Shown here one piece after another: positions 18,725 through 27,281 of a stretch of 64,000 nucleotides of DNA. The notes under the pieces are model-generated. The model saw only the letters and a program-made list of their open reading frames with translations. It made no database searches and was not told the DNA's origin. A program made the position numbers and the translations under genes. Source of the DNA: Succiniclasticum ruminis DSM 9236 (lineage in GTDB: Bacteria; Bacillota; Negativicutes; Acidaminococcales; Acidaminococcaceae). Within the stretch, counting starts at the first letter, position 1. The number at the start of each line of letters is the position of its first letter. The DNA lies in assembly GCF_900112895.1 (NCBI RefSeq), contig NZ_FONL01000001.1:157149-221148 (forward strand). The letters run 5' to 3'.

Positions 18725-20113
18725 TTAAATCAGCACATATTTCGCGATAAAGATAACAGCCAGTATATACAGCAGCGGGCTGACACGGCTGGTATGACCG
18801 GTCAGCGTATTCACGATTACGTACGAAACGATGCCAAAGGAAATGCCCTCCGAGATGCTGTATGCAAAGGGCATGGCGATGATACACATGTAAGCAGGGA
18901 TTGCTTCCGGCAGATTGCCAAAATCAATCTGGGCAATAGAGGAAACCATCAGGAACCCTACCATGACCAGAGCCGGAGCTGTCGCAAACGCGGGGATCGC
19001 CATAAAGAAAGGAGCCAGGAACAGCGACAGGAAGAACAGCACAGCCGTGGTAACAGCTGTCAGTCCGGTACGCCCGCCTTCGCTGACACCGGAAGCGGAT
19101 TCCACAAACGTCGTAACGGTACTGGTGCCCATCAGCGCGCCGGCCACTGTGCCCAGAGAGTCAGCCATTAAAGCGCCTTTAATGTTGGGCAGCGTGCCGT
19201 CTTTGCGCAGCATGTTCGCTTTGGAAGCAACGCCCATCAGGGTGCCGAGGGTATCAAAAAAGTCCACAAACAGGAAGGACATGACGATAACCAGGAAATC
19301 AACGGAAGCAACCTTACTGAAATCCAGTTTCAGGAAAATGGGGGACGGATCCGCCGGCAGGAAAGAAGCCAGGCCTGCTGAAAAATCCGGCAGTACACTG
19401 AAAGCCCCCACTTTGGGATCCGGCACGTACAGACCGGTTACTTCACAGAGTATGCCCAGGATCCAGGTTGCCAGGATACCCCAGAGAATACCGCCTTTCA
19501 CGTCCCGCGCCAGCATGATACCGGTGATGACGATACCGATCAACGCCAGCACTACAGTAATACCTACCGTATGGAAGGTTCCTCCCAGCACAGACTGTTT
19601 AAAGTTAAACAGGGCAATTTTGGTTGCTGGGTTGCCCACGATGATCTGCGCGTTGAACAGGCCGATCAGGGCGATGAACAGACCGATGCCTACGGATACA
19701 GCCCGTTTCAGGCTGAGGGGAATGACATCAAATACCGCCTGCCGTATATTTGTCAGGGACAGGACAATAAAGATGATGCCTTCCACACAGACGGCAGCCA
19801 GCGCCATCTCCCAGGAATAACCCATCTGTTTGACCACTGTAAAGGCAAAAAAGGCATTCAGACCCATGCCTGCAGATAACGCAAAGGGATAGTTGGCAAA
19901 TGCAGCCATCAAAAGCGTTGCAAAACAGGAGGCCAGCGCCGTAACTGTCAGCAGCGCCCCCTTGTCCATACCAGTCACGCTCAGAATCGACGGGTTAACA
20001 GCCAGAATATAGGCCATGGTCATAAATGTAGTGATACCGGCCATGATCTCTGTTTTTACCGTGGTACCGTTTTCCCGCAGGTGAAATAATTTTTCCAGTG
20101 TTCCGTCCTGCAT
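18725..20113 (-). CDS. NCS2-family purine nucleobase permease (PbuG/AzgA-like)
   Basis: A 462-residue inner-membrane permease of the AzgA-like branch of nucleobase cation symporter 2, which takes up adenine, guanine or hypoxanthine. It shows the family features TTFMTMAYILAVNP near the N-terminus, the glycine-rich AGMGLNAFFAF, GIGLFIALIG, and FVDFFDTLGTLMG followed by the FVESASGVSEGGRTG motif. Between twelve and fourteen hydrophobic segments fit the family. It lies 9 bp behind a CBS-domain gene and shares its promoter. The codBA operon directly upstream handles cytosine, so the neighbourhood is devoted to base salvage. No purine riboswitch is present in the leader. Confidence 0.88.
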   Translation of the reverse strand: MQDGTLEKLFHLRENGTTVKTEIMAGITTFMTMAYILAVNPSILSVTGMDKGALLTVTALASCFATLLMAAFANYPFALSAGMGLNAFFAFTVVKQMGYSWEMALAAVCVEGIIFIVLSLTNIRQAVFDVIPLSLKRAVSVGIGLFIALIGLFNAQIIVGNPATKIALFNFKQSVLGGTFHTVGITVVLALIGIVITGIMLARDVKGGILWGILATWILGILCEVTGLYVPDPKVGAFSVLPDFSAGLASFLPADPSPIFLKLDFSKVASVDFLVIVMSFLFVDFFDTLGTLMGVASKANMLRKDGTLPNIKGALMADSLGTVAGALMGTSTVTTFVESASGVSEGGRTGLTAVTTAVLFFLSLFLAPFFMAIPAFATAPALVMVGFLMVSSIAQIDFGNLPEAIPAYMCIIAMPFAYSISEGISFGIVSYVIVNTLTGHTSRVSPLLYILAVIFIAKYVLI

Positions 20114-20122
20114 GATGACCTC

Positions 20123-20611
20123 CTATTCCTTTAAGAGCAATTCCACAAAAACAGAACGGCTGATGACCCCCAGAAGATGTCCTTCTTCTGCCACAAAAAC
20201 GCGCTTCACCTTATCGTCAAGCATAACCCGGCCGACGCTTTCAATGGTATCCTCAGGGCTTACGCAGATAGCGGGAGCCGTCATGGCGTCCTTCGCGGTT
20301 TTTGCGTTCCAGCGGGTCAACGCCTGGCGGTATTCCAGAACTTTATCGCTTGGCGCAAGGGCCGCATGGTACAGTAAGGTCATGATCCCGGGTTCATGGG
20401 GCCTGACGATCTTATTGATCAAATCGTTTTCACTTACCACACCCACGATTTCATTATACTTGGTAACCACGGGAATGGCAGAAATTTTATTGTCAATCAT
20501 GAGACGGGCAACTTCCTTTACCGGCGTCTCCGGCAGTACGGAAATGATTTCGGTCGTCATTACCTCTTTGGCCAAAACGTTCCCGTTTGTATTCACCGCA
20601 TTTGCATCCAT
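20123..20611 (-). CDS. Stand-alone CBS-pair protein
   Basis: A cytoplasmic 162-residue protein made of two CBS domains (VMTTEIISVLPETPVKEVA at about 15-33 and DAMTAPAICVSPEDTIESV at about 98-116) with a short linker and no other domain. CBS pairs usually bind adenine nucleotides and regulate partner proteins. Because the gene is 9 bp ahead of a purine permease gene, regulation of base uptake or sensing of purine nucleotides is a reasonable inference, not a demonstrated role. The start at 20611 follows GAAGGAGG by 7 nt; an upstream in-frame start lies seven codons earlier, ahead of that ribosome binding site. Confidence 0.82.
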   Translation of the reverse strand: MDANAVNTNGNVLAKEVMTTEIISVLPETPVKEVARLMIDNKISAIPVVTKYNEIVGVVSENDLINKIVRPHEPGIMTLLYHAALAPSDKVLEYRQALTRWNAKTAKDAMTAPAICVSPEDTIESVGRVMLDDKVKRVFVAEEGHLLGVISRSVFVELLLKE

Positions 20612-20683
20612 AAAAAAGCCTCCTTCATACATATTCAGGATACAGAAAAAAAAACTAACTAATAGGTAATTAAATTACAATAT

Positions 20684-20712
20684 ATTATACCATTTTATAA
20701 AAATCCTGTGAA
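20684..20712 (-). promoter_or_regulatory. Promoter of the CBS-purine permease operon
   Basis: Minus-strand TTCACA (20707-20712), 17 bp spacer, TATAAT (20684-20689), about 70 bp ahead of the CBS gene start. Confidence 0.72.
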
Positions 20713-20752
20713 CTGAATTTTAAGATTATAAAGACAGCGAACAAAATGAATT

Positions 20753-20787
20753 CTGCGCAAATTGGCTAAATATACCAATCACCGCAG
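20753..20787 (-). terminator. Possible hairpin terminator of codBA
   Basis: CTGCG/CGCAG and ATTGG/CCAAT arms with a small internal loop, 9 bp after the codA stop codon. It has no clean T tract, so termination strength is doubtful. Confidence 0.35.
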
Positions 20788-20795
20788 GAAATCTT

Positions 20796-22025
20796 TTATT
20801 GAAATGAATTTATCCGGTTTCCGTTTCTGTATGAGAGAAGTACTGGCGAATTACAATTCAGCGCCTCGTAATAATTTCTGGCATCCAGCACAATAAAACT
20901 GGCCGGTTTCCCGGGTTCGAGACCATATCGGTCAGACACGTGCAGCGTTCTTGCGGCATTCGTTGTAATGAACCGGTAACTTTCCATGATATCCTGATAT
21001 CCCATCATCTGGCACACATGCAGTCCCATGAACACCACATCCCGCAGATTACCGTTCCCCATCGGATACCATGGATCGCAGATATCATCGTGTCCGAAGG
21101 AAACGTTGATGCCTTCCGACAGCAGTTCTTTTACGCGGGTTACACCCCGGCGTTTCGGATACGAGTCTGCTCTTCCCTGCAAATGCGTATTCACCAGCGG
21201 GTTCGCCACAAAGTTGATACGGCTCATTTTCAGCAGCCGCATCAGCCGCAGCACATAGGCATTGTTATAGGAATGCATGGCTGTGGTATGGCTGGCAGTA
21301 ACGCGGTCATACAATTCCAGTTCCAATGCACGGGCAGCCAGCGTCTCCAATCCGCGCGAGGCTTCGTCGTCAATTTCATCGCAGTGCACATCCACCAGAA
21401 GATCATGCTCCGCAGCCAGCTGCAAAGCAAAATTCAGGGATTCCACGCTGTATTCCCGGGTAAATTCAAAGTGCGGAATGGCGCCTACCGCATCCGCTCC
21501 CATGTACACCGCCTCCTGCATGAGCCGCCTGCCGTCAGGATAACTGAGGATGCCTTCCTGGGGAAAGGCCACTATTTGGATCTCCACAAAGTCTTTCAGT
21601 TCTTCCCTGAGCTCCAGCATGGTTTCCAAAGCCAGCAGCGAAGGGTCGGTCACATCAACATGGGTACGGATATACTGGACGCCATGAGCTGCGTACATGC
21701 GGACTGCCCGGATGACCCGGTCCCGTATATCGGCTTTATTCAGCCTGCTCTTCCGTTTAGCCCAGCATTCAATACCTTCAAACAATGTCCCGGACTCGTT
21801 CCAGACCGGATCACCCGCAGTCAGGCAGGTATCCAGATGGACATGGGATTCAATGAACGGGGGGAGAACCAGCCTGCCCTCCAGGTCCGTCACGGTTTCG
21901 CCCTGTTCAGGCAACAGCTTCGTTCCGATTTCCAAAAACATGCCTTTTCTGATCCGGATATCCTGTAACGTTGTTTTGTTTTCAATACACGCATTTGTGA
22001 ATAACATGGTACTCTCCTGTTTCAT
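20796..22025 (-). CDS. codA: Cytosine deaminase
   Basis: Metal-dependent amidohydrolase that deaminates cytosine to uracil and ammonia. The 409-residue sequence has the metal ligands HVHLD (His61, His63), the RTHVDV strand, VHCDEIDDE and the highly characteristic GHDDICDPWYPMG followed by MGLHVCQMMGY, which match E. coli CodA closely enough to name the substrate. The start is ambiguous: ATG 22025 follows GAGGTG by 5 nt, while ATG 22007 follows CAGGAG; both are plausible and differ by six residues. It lies 9 bp downstream of the permease gene, forming codBA. Confidence 0.93.
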   Translation of the reverse strand: MKQESTMLFTNACIENKTTLQDIRIRKGMFLEIGTKLLPEQGETVTDLEGRLVLPPFIESHVHLDTCLTAGDPVWNESGTLFEGIECWAKRKSRLNKADIRDRVIRAVRMYAAHGVQYIRTHVDVTDPSLLALETMLELREELKDFVEIQIVAFPQEGILSYPDGRRLMQEAVYMGADAVGAIPHFEFTREYSVESLNFALQLAAEHDLLVDVHCDEIDDEASRGLETLAARALELELYDRVTASHTTAMHSYNNAYVLRLMRLLKMSRINFVANPLVNTHLQGRADSYPKRRGVTRVKELLSEGINVSFGHDDICDPWYPMGNGNLRDVVFMGLHVCQMMGYQDIMESYRFITTNAARTLHVSDRYGLEPGKPASFIVLDARNYYEALNCNSPVLLSYRNGNRINSFQ

Positions 22026-22034
22026 CAGATCACC

Positions 22035-23264
22035 TCACCGGTCCGTTGCTTTATCATAGACCATGTAGCAGATACAGCCGACGAGCATGGCATTGATACT
22101 GGCAATGCCGGCATGGATAAAATTTCCGGCCAGCGCACCGGCAATGACGCCTGCCACTGCGCCCCAGTGAACGCCCGGAACCGCTTCCGCCCCAGCTTTG
22201 TAATGCTGTGGATGCGCGAAATAATCAAAGATGATGATAGCGCCTATCGGCGGCAGGGTTGCGTTTAAAAAGCTGAGCCAGCTCACAAAGTTATTGTACA
22301 GATAGACAGAAGCCACTGTGCCGATCACGCCGCTTACGATTACCAGAGGGCGTTTGCGGATCCCGGTAATATTGGAAAGGCTGAGGCCGCCACTGTACAG
22401 GGCATTGTCATTCGTTGTCCAGATGTTGGCTCCCAGCACCACAAGGGCGGGCAGCAGAAGCCCCTGCGCCATCATCACATAAAAAATATCGTCTTTCCCG
22501 GTAAAGGCTCCTCCGACCGCACCGAACGCAAACATCAGCGAGTTTCCGATCAGGAACGCAACAACCGTTGTGAACACGGCAGTTTTTCTATTCGGAGCAA
22601 AGCGGGTAAAATTGGGTGTTGTCGTTCCGCCGCTGACAAAAGAACCAACCACCATCCCGATGGCGTTAAAGACAGTAATACTGCCGACACTTCTGGCAAA
22701 AACCGCCGCAAGCCCGCCGCCGTCATGGGTAGCCGTGACCATTGAGTAAGTACCCAGAATCAGAATCAGCGGAACAGACACATAACTGACTATTTCCATG
22801 CCCCGGATGCCAAAGTACGCGGATGCAGTCATGCAGAAACCGCCGGCAGTAATCAGCAGTAACGGGTTTACACGGAGCACTTCTGCAGCGGGAAACGCAA
22901 ACATGGCAACCCCCACGCCGAACCAGCCAATCTGCGTAAGACTGATCAGCAGGGACGGAAGGCGGGAACCGGCCACACCAAAGGAACGCCTGGCCAGCAA
23001 GTCAAATGAAAGTCCTGTTCCGCAGCCGATATATCCTAAAACGCCGGTATATATTGCAAGAATGATGCCACCGGCTACGACGGAAAAGATAAATTCAGAA
23101 AGATCCAGCCCGTTACCCATGGTGGCGCCTACTGACATGCTGGCAGAAAAAAAGGTGAAGCCCAGCATAATGAAAAACATGGACCAGAATGTCTTTCTGG
23201 CATACAGCGGAACGGATTCAAAACTGTAATCTTTGTCTGTATGCGGCCGCTTATTGGATGACAT
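22035..23264 (-). CDS. codB: Cytosine permease
   Basis: NCS1-family inner-membrane symporter of 409 residues, supplying substrate for the adjacent cytosine deaminase. Features include the N-terminal YSFESVPLYARKTFW, MLGFTFFSASMSVGATMG and GTGLSFDLLARRSFG. The ligand-contacting segments FVSGGTTTPNFTRFAPN and TNDNALYSGGLSLSNI are intact, as in CodB. About twelve hydrophobic helices are visible. The ATG at 23264 follows GGGGAGG by 6 nt; a start 13 codons upstream would overlap that site. It is the first gene of codBA. Confidence 0.93.
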   Translation of the reverse strand: MSSNKRPHTDKDYSFESVPLYARKTFWSMFFIMLGFTFFSASMSVGATMGNGLDLSEFIFSVVAGGIILAIYTGVLGYIGCGTGLSFDLLARRSFGVAGSRLPSLLISLTQIGWFGVGVAMFAFPAAEVLRVNPLLLITAGGFCMTASAYFGIRGMEIVSYVSVPLILILGTYSMVTATHDGGGLAAVFARSVGSITVFNAIGMVVGSFVSGGTTTPNFTRFAPNRKTAVFTTVVAFLIGNSLMFAFGAVGGAFTGKDDIFYVMMAQGLLLPALVVLGANIWTTNDNALYSGGLSLSNITGIRKRPLVIVSGVIGTVASVYLYNNFVSWLSFLNATLPPIGAIIIFDYFAHPQHYKAGAEAVPGVHWGAVAGVIAGALAGNFIHAGIASINAMLVGCICYMVYDKATDR

Positions 23265-23344
23265 GGCAAACCTCCCCTCATGCTCTCCTGTTTGTCTCAT
23301 CATTGGTCAATCTTGATGCTTTTATTCTTTGCCAATCTGCATCC

Positions 23345-23353
23345 ATTATAACA
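23345..23353 (-). promoter_or_regulatory. Extended -10 promoter of codBA
   Basis: TGTTATAAT on the minus strand (TATAAT at 23345-23350 with an upstream TG) lies about 80 bp before codB. No good -35 box is seen, as is usual for extended -10 promoters. The rest of the 247-bp gap holds only the serA terminator. Confidence 0.5.
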
Positions 23354-23456
23354 AAACAGCTGTAAAAAAATCTACGAGCATAAGAAATTTCTTAATTTAG
23401 GTTTAATTATTTGACCGACTCTGTTTATTAGAACTGCCTGTTAAGCCCATGTTTCC

Positions 23457-23488
23457 AAAAAAAGAAGCGCAGATTCCTCTGCGCTTCT
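23457..23488 (-). terminator. Terminator of serA
   Basis: Perfect 10-bp stem GAAGCGCAGA/TCTGCGCTTC with a four-base loop, followed on the minus strand by a run of T, 24 bp after the serA stop codon. Confidence 0.92.
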
Positions 23489-23511
23489 CCTTAAACTCAC
23501 TAAAATTCTAA

Positions 23512-25089
23512 TCAGATTTTCAGCAACCGCACCTTGCTGATGCCGTCCAGACCCTGCAGCAGCCGGATGGTTTCCTTGCCCACTTCGCTGTCTACGGTAA
23601 GGAACATCATCGCCACGCCATTCTGCTGGTTGCGGCTTACCTGCATGGTAGCGATATTAACCTTGGACGCGCCCAACAGTGTGCCGATCTGACCGATCAT
23701 ACCGGGCTTATCTTCGTTGTTAACCGCCAGCATGAAAGCAGCAGGCTCTATGTCAAACTGATAACCGTTGATATCTTTGATGCGTACTTCCCCTTCCGGA
23801 TTTACATTGCCGGCTGCCGTAAACATGCCTTTCTTTGTATGCACCTTTACTGTCAGCAGGTTCACCGGGCTGTTTTCCTTGCTTTCAATCACTTCCACAC
23901 CGCGGCCTTCCGCCGTCAGTTCTGCATTGACATAGTTGACCCGTTCTTTCAGGACAGGCTCAAACAGTCCTTTCAGGACAGCACGGGTCACCATATCGGT
24001 TTCGATTTCCGCTAATGCGCCTCTGTAGATCACTTCCACCTTTTCTACGGCATCATGCTCCAGCTGGTAGTACAGCTTGCCCAGGTCTTCGCCCAGGGCC
24101 ATGATTTTTTTCACCTCGTCCAGTTCGCTTGCCTGCAGCGCCGGCAGGTTGACTGCGTTGGGCACCATTTCGCCCCGCAACGCGGCGATAACTTCTTCCG
24201 CAATGGCAATGCCTACGTTATCCTGCGCTTCCTGAGTGTCAGCGCCCAGATGGGGCGTCAGCACGCACTGGGGCAGATCAATCAGCGGGGAGATCGGTTT
24301 CGGCTCGTCTACCAGAACGTCGATGCCGGCGCTGGCTACAATGCCTTCCCGGATTGCGCGGGCCAGATCCTGTTCATTGTACAGACCGCCCCGGGCGCAG
24401 TTTACAACGCGAACGCCCTTTTTGCATTTCTGCCATTCTTTATAGGTAATCATGTTCATCGTTTCCTCGGTTTTCGGGGTATGGATGGAGATTACGTCGG
24501 ACTCCTTCAGCAGTTCATCCAGGGTCTCGCATTTTTTAACATTGTATTTTCTGAAACGGGCGTCCGCAATATACGGGTCGTAAGCAATTACCTTCATGCC
24601 GAAAGCCTGCATACGGGTGGTCAGCAGACCGCCGATACGGCCCAGACCGATAATTCCCAGCGTCTTCCCCAGCAGTTCCATGCCCTTCAGACCGTCCCGG
24701 TTCCAGACGCGGCTTTCGATCATCTTATGGGCCTTCACTGTATTGCGGCAGGAAGCCAGCAGCAGCCCTACCGTGTGCTCACAGGCGGAAACGATGTTGG
24801 ATTCCGGTGTATTGACTACGATAATACCGCGTTTCGTAGCACCTTCCATCTGAATATTATCCACACCGTTGCCGGCACGGCCCACAACCTTCAGGTTGGT
24901 TGCGTGTTCATAAAACTCTTCATTAATCTTCGTAACGCTGCGTACAACGATTGCGTCATACTCGGGAATGCGTTTCAACAGTTCTTCCCGGGACAGATTC
25001 ATCTCCACATCAACCTGCAGGTCTTTCTGCGCTTTCAACAGTGCAACGCCTTTGTCCGAAATTTTCTCCGTTACAATAATTTTTTTCAT
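23512..25089 (-). CDS. serA: D-3-phosphoglycerate dehydrogenase
   Basis: First enzyme of serine synthesis, oxidising 3-phosphoglycerate with NAD. The 525-residue long form has the substrate-binding domain (RSVTKI, GRAGNGVDNI), the NAD-binding domain (GIIGLGRIGG), the catalytic HLGADTQEA region, an intervening domain, and a C-terminal ACT domain (NNEDKPGMIGQIGTLLG) through which serine feedback may act. The start at 25089 follows GGAGG by 6 nt. The frame is open 50 codons further upstream, but that stretch is the T-box terminator region and not coding. A single-gene transcription unit with its own T-box and terminator. Confidence 0.96.
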   Translation of the reverse strand: MKKIIVTEKISDKGVALLKAQKDLQVDVEMNLSREELLKRIPEYDAIVVRSVTKINEEFYEHATNLKVVGRAGNGVDNIQMEGATKRGIIVVNTPESNIVSACEHTVGLLLASCRNTVKAHKMIESRVWNRDGLKGMELLGKTLGIIGLGRIGGLLTTRMQAFGMKVIAYDPYIADARFRKYNVKKCETLDELLKESDVISIHTPKTEETMNMITYKEWQKCKKGVRVVNCARGGLYNEQDLARAIREGIVASAGIDVLVDEPKPISPLIDLPQCVLTPHLGADTQEAQDNVGIAIAEEVIAALRGEMVPNAVNLPALQASELDEVKKIMALGEDLGKLYYQLEHDAVEKVEVIYRGALAEIETDMVTRAVLKGLFEPVLKERVNYVNAELTAEGRGVEVIESKENSPVNLLTVKVHTKKGMFTAAGNVNPEGEVRIKDINGYQFDIEPAAFMLAVNNEDKPGMIGQIGTLLGASKVNIATMQVSRNQQNGVAMMFLTVDSEVGKETIRLLQGLDGISKVRLLKI

Positions 25090-25194
25090 TTTTTTCCTCC
25101 TTTTCGTTTGCGGCACATTGCAATCACGTTGCGCCACCGGTAAGGAACTGCAGAGAAACAGTTTGGCAGTTCCGAAGGACCGAAGCAAAAGCAA

Positions 25195-25505
25195 TAAAAA
25201 ACTCCCGTCCCTTCGTAAGGACGGGAGTTCGTATTTCATCGTATGAGCTCGCGTGGTGCCACCTTAGTTCACTGCAACCGTACATTAAAGCCGGATCACC
25301 TGCTCCTGCGCAACTGTTTTCCTGCTTTTACTGTAACCTGTTACAGCCTCATTCCCGGGATATCGGCCGGAACCGGACAGGTTGCAACCCCTGCCTTCTC
25401 CAGAGCGGAATTCAATCTTCGACAGGGCGGTTCTCACTGACCACCGCCTCTCTGCACAGTCTGGGATTTACTTTTCTCTTTCATAAAATTGCATTTTGCT
25501 TTTAT
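25195..25505 (-). promoter_or_regulatory. T-box leader, serine specific (specifier UCC)
   Basis: The serA leader folds as a T-box on the minus strand. It has the AGAGAGGCGGTGGT Stem I motif (near 25440-25455) and a TCC triplet at 25407-25409 in the same register as the leucine leader (followed by a purine and ten bases before the closing GGAGA), which reads serine. The antiterminator core AAGGTGGCACCACGC is at 25251-25265, and a strong terminator ACTCCCGTCC/GGACGGGAGT with T tract is at 25197-25229. Uncharged tRNA-Ser should allow read-through into serA. It accounts for most of the 486-bp gap between serA and the C69 peptidase gene; I see nothing else there besides the promoter. Confidence 0.92.
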
Positions 25506-25512
25506 AAGTGAG

Positions 25513-25541
25513 ATTATAGGCGTTTCGTTACAAAAAGTCAA
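25513..25541 (-). promoter_or_regulatory. Promoter of the serA T-box transcript
   Basis: Minus-strand TTGACT (25536-25541), 17 bp spacer, TATAAT (25513-25518): a near-consensus sigma-A promoter. Confidence 0.85.
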
Positions 25542-25575
25542 ATAGAAGTTTTGTAAAATTTGATACAGGTTTCCG

Positions 25576-27174
25576 CTAATACTTCAATACTTTGTCCGGT
25601 TTTGGCCGAAAGGCCTTGTCATAATCAAGGCCATGTCCGCCGTCATGCTCCGCCAGGAGCTTTCCATACAATTCGCGCCAGTCTGAGAGAGCGCTTTCTG
25701 CGTTATCGCGAAGAACCTGCGTGAAAACCTCCTTCGGCCAACCGGAAGAACTCTTGACCAGTTCCATGGAACGCTGCTCCCCTTTACGGGCGGCGTTCAG
25801 CACTTTGGGGATCACTGCGCTGTAATAGCCCTTTGTCAGGGCCGTCACCTGCTGGGCGATCCACCAGGCCTTCCCGGGATCATAGTGGGAGCGGTCGTTT
25901 CTGGCATAAGCCTCCGGCAAGGGAGCTACAGCAAGAGGGATATACGTGCTTTCCGCCGGGGCGCTCATGGAGAGCCAGAAAACCGGGGCTGGCAGCCTGT
26001 CGTTCGCCTGGGCGATCCATGTATAAGCAATGTTCGAGCTGGTGATAGATCGTTCCCATTTCGTTTTGCCATACCGGTACGGCGAGGCAAAAGGCCCGGC
26101 ATTCTTTCCGGTTCTGCGGTCAAAAGCAGTGCCTTCGTAGGCGTCCCGGTGAAGATCCATTATCTCCGTCAGTGTCATGGGATGGTCAGGGCGGAGGGAA
26201 AAAGGATAGGCTTCCGTATCCCAGTTCTTTACTTTCGCCGGAAGCTTCGCCGATGGCGCCGCAAGGGAGAGAGCGCGCCAGACACGCCGCAGGGCAAAAT
26301 ACGGATGGAAATCCTCGACGGCCTTCATGGAACGCACCCAGTCGAGACGGCCCTTTTTGTCATAGGCAGCCCAGCCGGCCTCTTTCAACATGCCGGGCAG
26401 CCGGGGATTGAATATCTGGTCCGGGTCACCCGGTCTGACGGCGCGGATACGGAACTGGTTCGCGGCTACAAAAAACTCCCCGTCCGGCACACGCTGGGCA
26501 ATCCAAAAGCCGCCCTTACCCGTTGGCGCCGGCTGCATTTCCAGAACCCAGCCTTCCTCGCGATCCGCCACCAGAAGCGTCTCACCCGTCCCCCAGAGAC
26601 CGTATTGATCAATCAGACTGCCCATCAGCCGGACTGCTTCCCGGGCCGTACGGCAGCGTTCCAGGGCCACGCGCCCCAGTTCCGAGGCATAAAAAATACC
26701 GCGGCCCTCCTTTGGTTCCAGATATTCTAGACGGGCAGAATTATTCGTGCATTCGCCGAGCATCAGACCGTGCTCGTTCATTACACCATAGTCACTGTCG
26801 ATATAGGCATAAGTATGGGCAGTCTCCGGTATTTCTCCCAGCGGCTTCGTCCGCGCCTTCCCCGGATAGTCGTAATCCGCCGCACGCTCCGGCGCAACGA
26901 GTCTAGGATTCGAGAAGCAGGCGTACTCCGGCAGGTCGTCCCAGGCAATGGCGGAGGGGTACACTTTCCGCATCGCGCCGGCCGGGTGATCTTTTGCCGG
27001 CACAAAAACGATACTGGGATCGCTGGAGTAGGAATCGTTGGAATGCGTCACATACGTACTGCCGTCTGCAGAAGCCCCTCTGGTCACAATCGTCGTAGTG
27101 CAGGCTTCCGTGCAGGAGGCAGTAAGGCAGACAACACCCAACGCTACGGATATAAAGACAGATCTGGTTTTCAA
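25576..27174 (-). CDS. Exported C69-family dipeptidase
   Basis: Ntn-hydrolase of peptidase family C69 (PepD-like), 532 residues from the chosen TTG start. The signal peptide runs MKTRSVFISVALG to about residue 24 and would be cut just before Cys25 in EACTTTIVTRGASADGS, exposing that Cys as the N-terminal nucleophile. Other family features are THSNDSYS, the YIDSDYGVMNEHGLMLGE block and GTGETLLVADREEGWVLE. The TTG at 27174 is preferred because it follows AAAGGAG by 8 nt and gives a clean signal peptide; an ATG 6 codons upstream would place that ribosome binding site inside the gene. Likely acts on small peptides in the periplasm. Monocistronic. Confidence 0.85.
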   Translation of the reverse strand: MKTRSVFISVALGVVCLTASCTEACTTTIVTRGASADGSTYVTHSNDSYSSDPSIVFVPAKDHPAGAMRKVYPSAIAWDDLPEYACFSNPRLVAPERAADYDYPGKARTKPLGEIPETAHTYAYIDSDYGVMNEHGLMLGECTNNSARLEYLEPKEGRGIFYASELGRVALERCRTAREAVRLMGSLIDQYGLWGTGETLLVADREEGWVLEMQPAPTGKGGFWIAQRVPDGEFFVAANQFRIRAVRPGDPDQIFNPRLPGMLKEAGWAAYDKKGRLDWVRSMKAVEDFHPYFALRRVWRALSLAAPSAKLPAKVKNWDTEAYPFSLRPDHPMTLTEIMDLHRDAYEGTAFDRRTGKNAGPFASPYRYGKTKWERSITSSNIAYTWIAQANDRLPAPVFWLSMSAPAESTYIPLAVAPLPEAYARNDRSHYDPGKAWWIAQQVTALTKGYYSAVIPKVLNAARKGEQRSMELVKSSSGWPKEVFTQVLRDNAESALSDWRELYGKLLAEHDGGHGLDYDKAFRPKPDKVLKY

Positions 27175-27213
27175 GCAGAAAACTCCTTTCATGTAAAACA
27201 CATATTTTATTTC

Positions 27214-27222
27214 AGTATAACA
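27214..27222 (-). promoter_or_regulatory. Extended -10 promoter of the C69 dipeptidase gene
   Basis: TGTTATACT on the minus strand, about 40 bp before the TTG start; no clear -35 box. Confidence 0.4.
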
Positions 27223-27223
27223 A

Positions 27224-27251
27224 AACAGCCGCGGAAAAAACTACGGCTGTT
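27224..27251 (-). terminator. Terminator after the nucleoside deoxyribosyltransferase-like gene
   Basis: AACAGCCG/CGGCTGTT stem with a 12-base loop and a short T-rich tail, 30 bp past the stop codon. It abuts the promoter of the next gene. Confidence 0.6.
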
Positions 27252-27281
27252 CAAATTAATATGGATTTTTGCTATTCCGGC

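Noticed and set aside
20612..20720. Possible purine riboswitch before the CBS-purine permease operon
   Set aside because: The leader is short and A/T-rich and lacks the three-helix junction core; only a promoter is visible.
25090..25239. N-terminal extension of serA by 50 codons
   Set aside because: The extension lies on the T-box terminator hairpin and reads Leu-rich nonsense; the internal ATG at 25089 has a GGAGG site and matches the family N-terminus.
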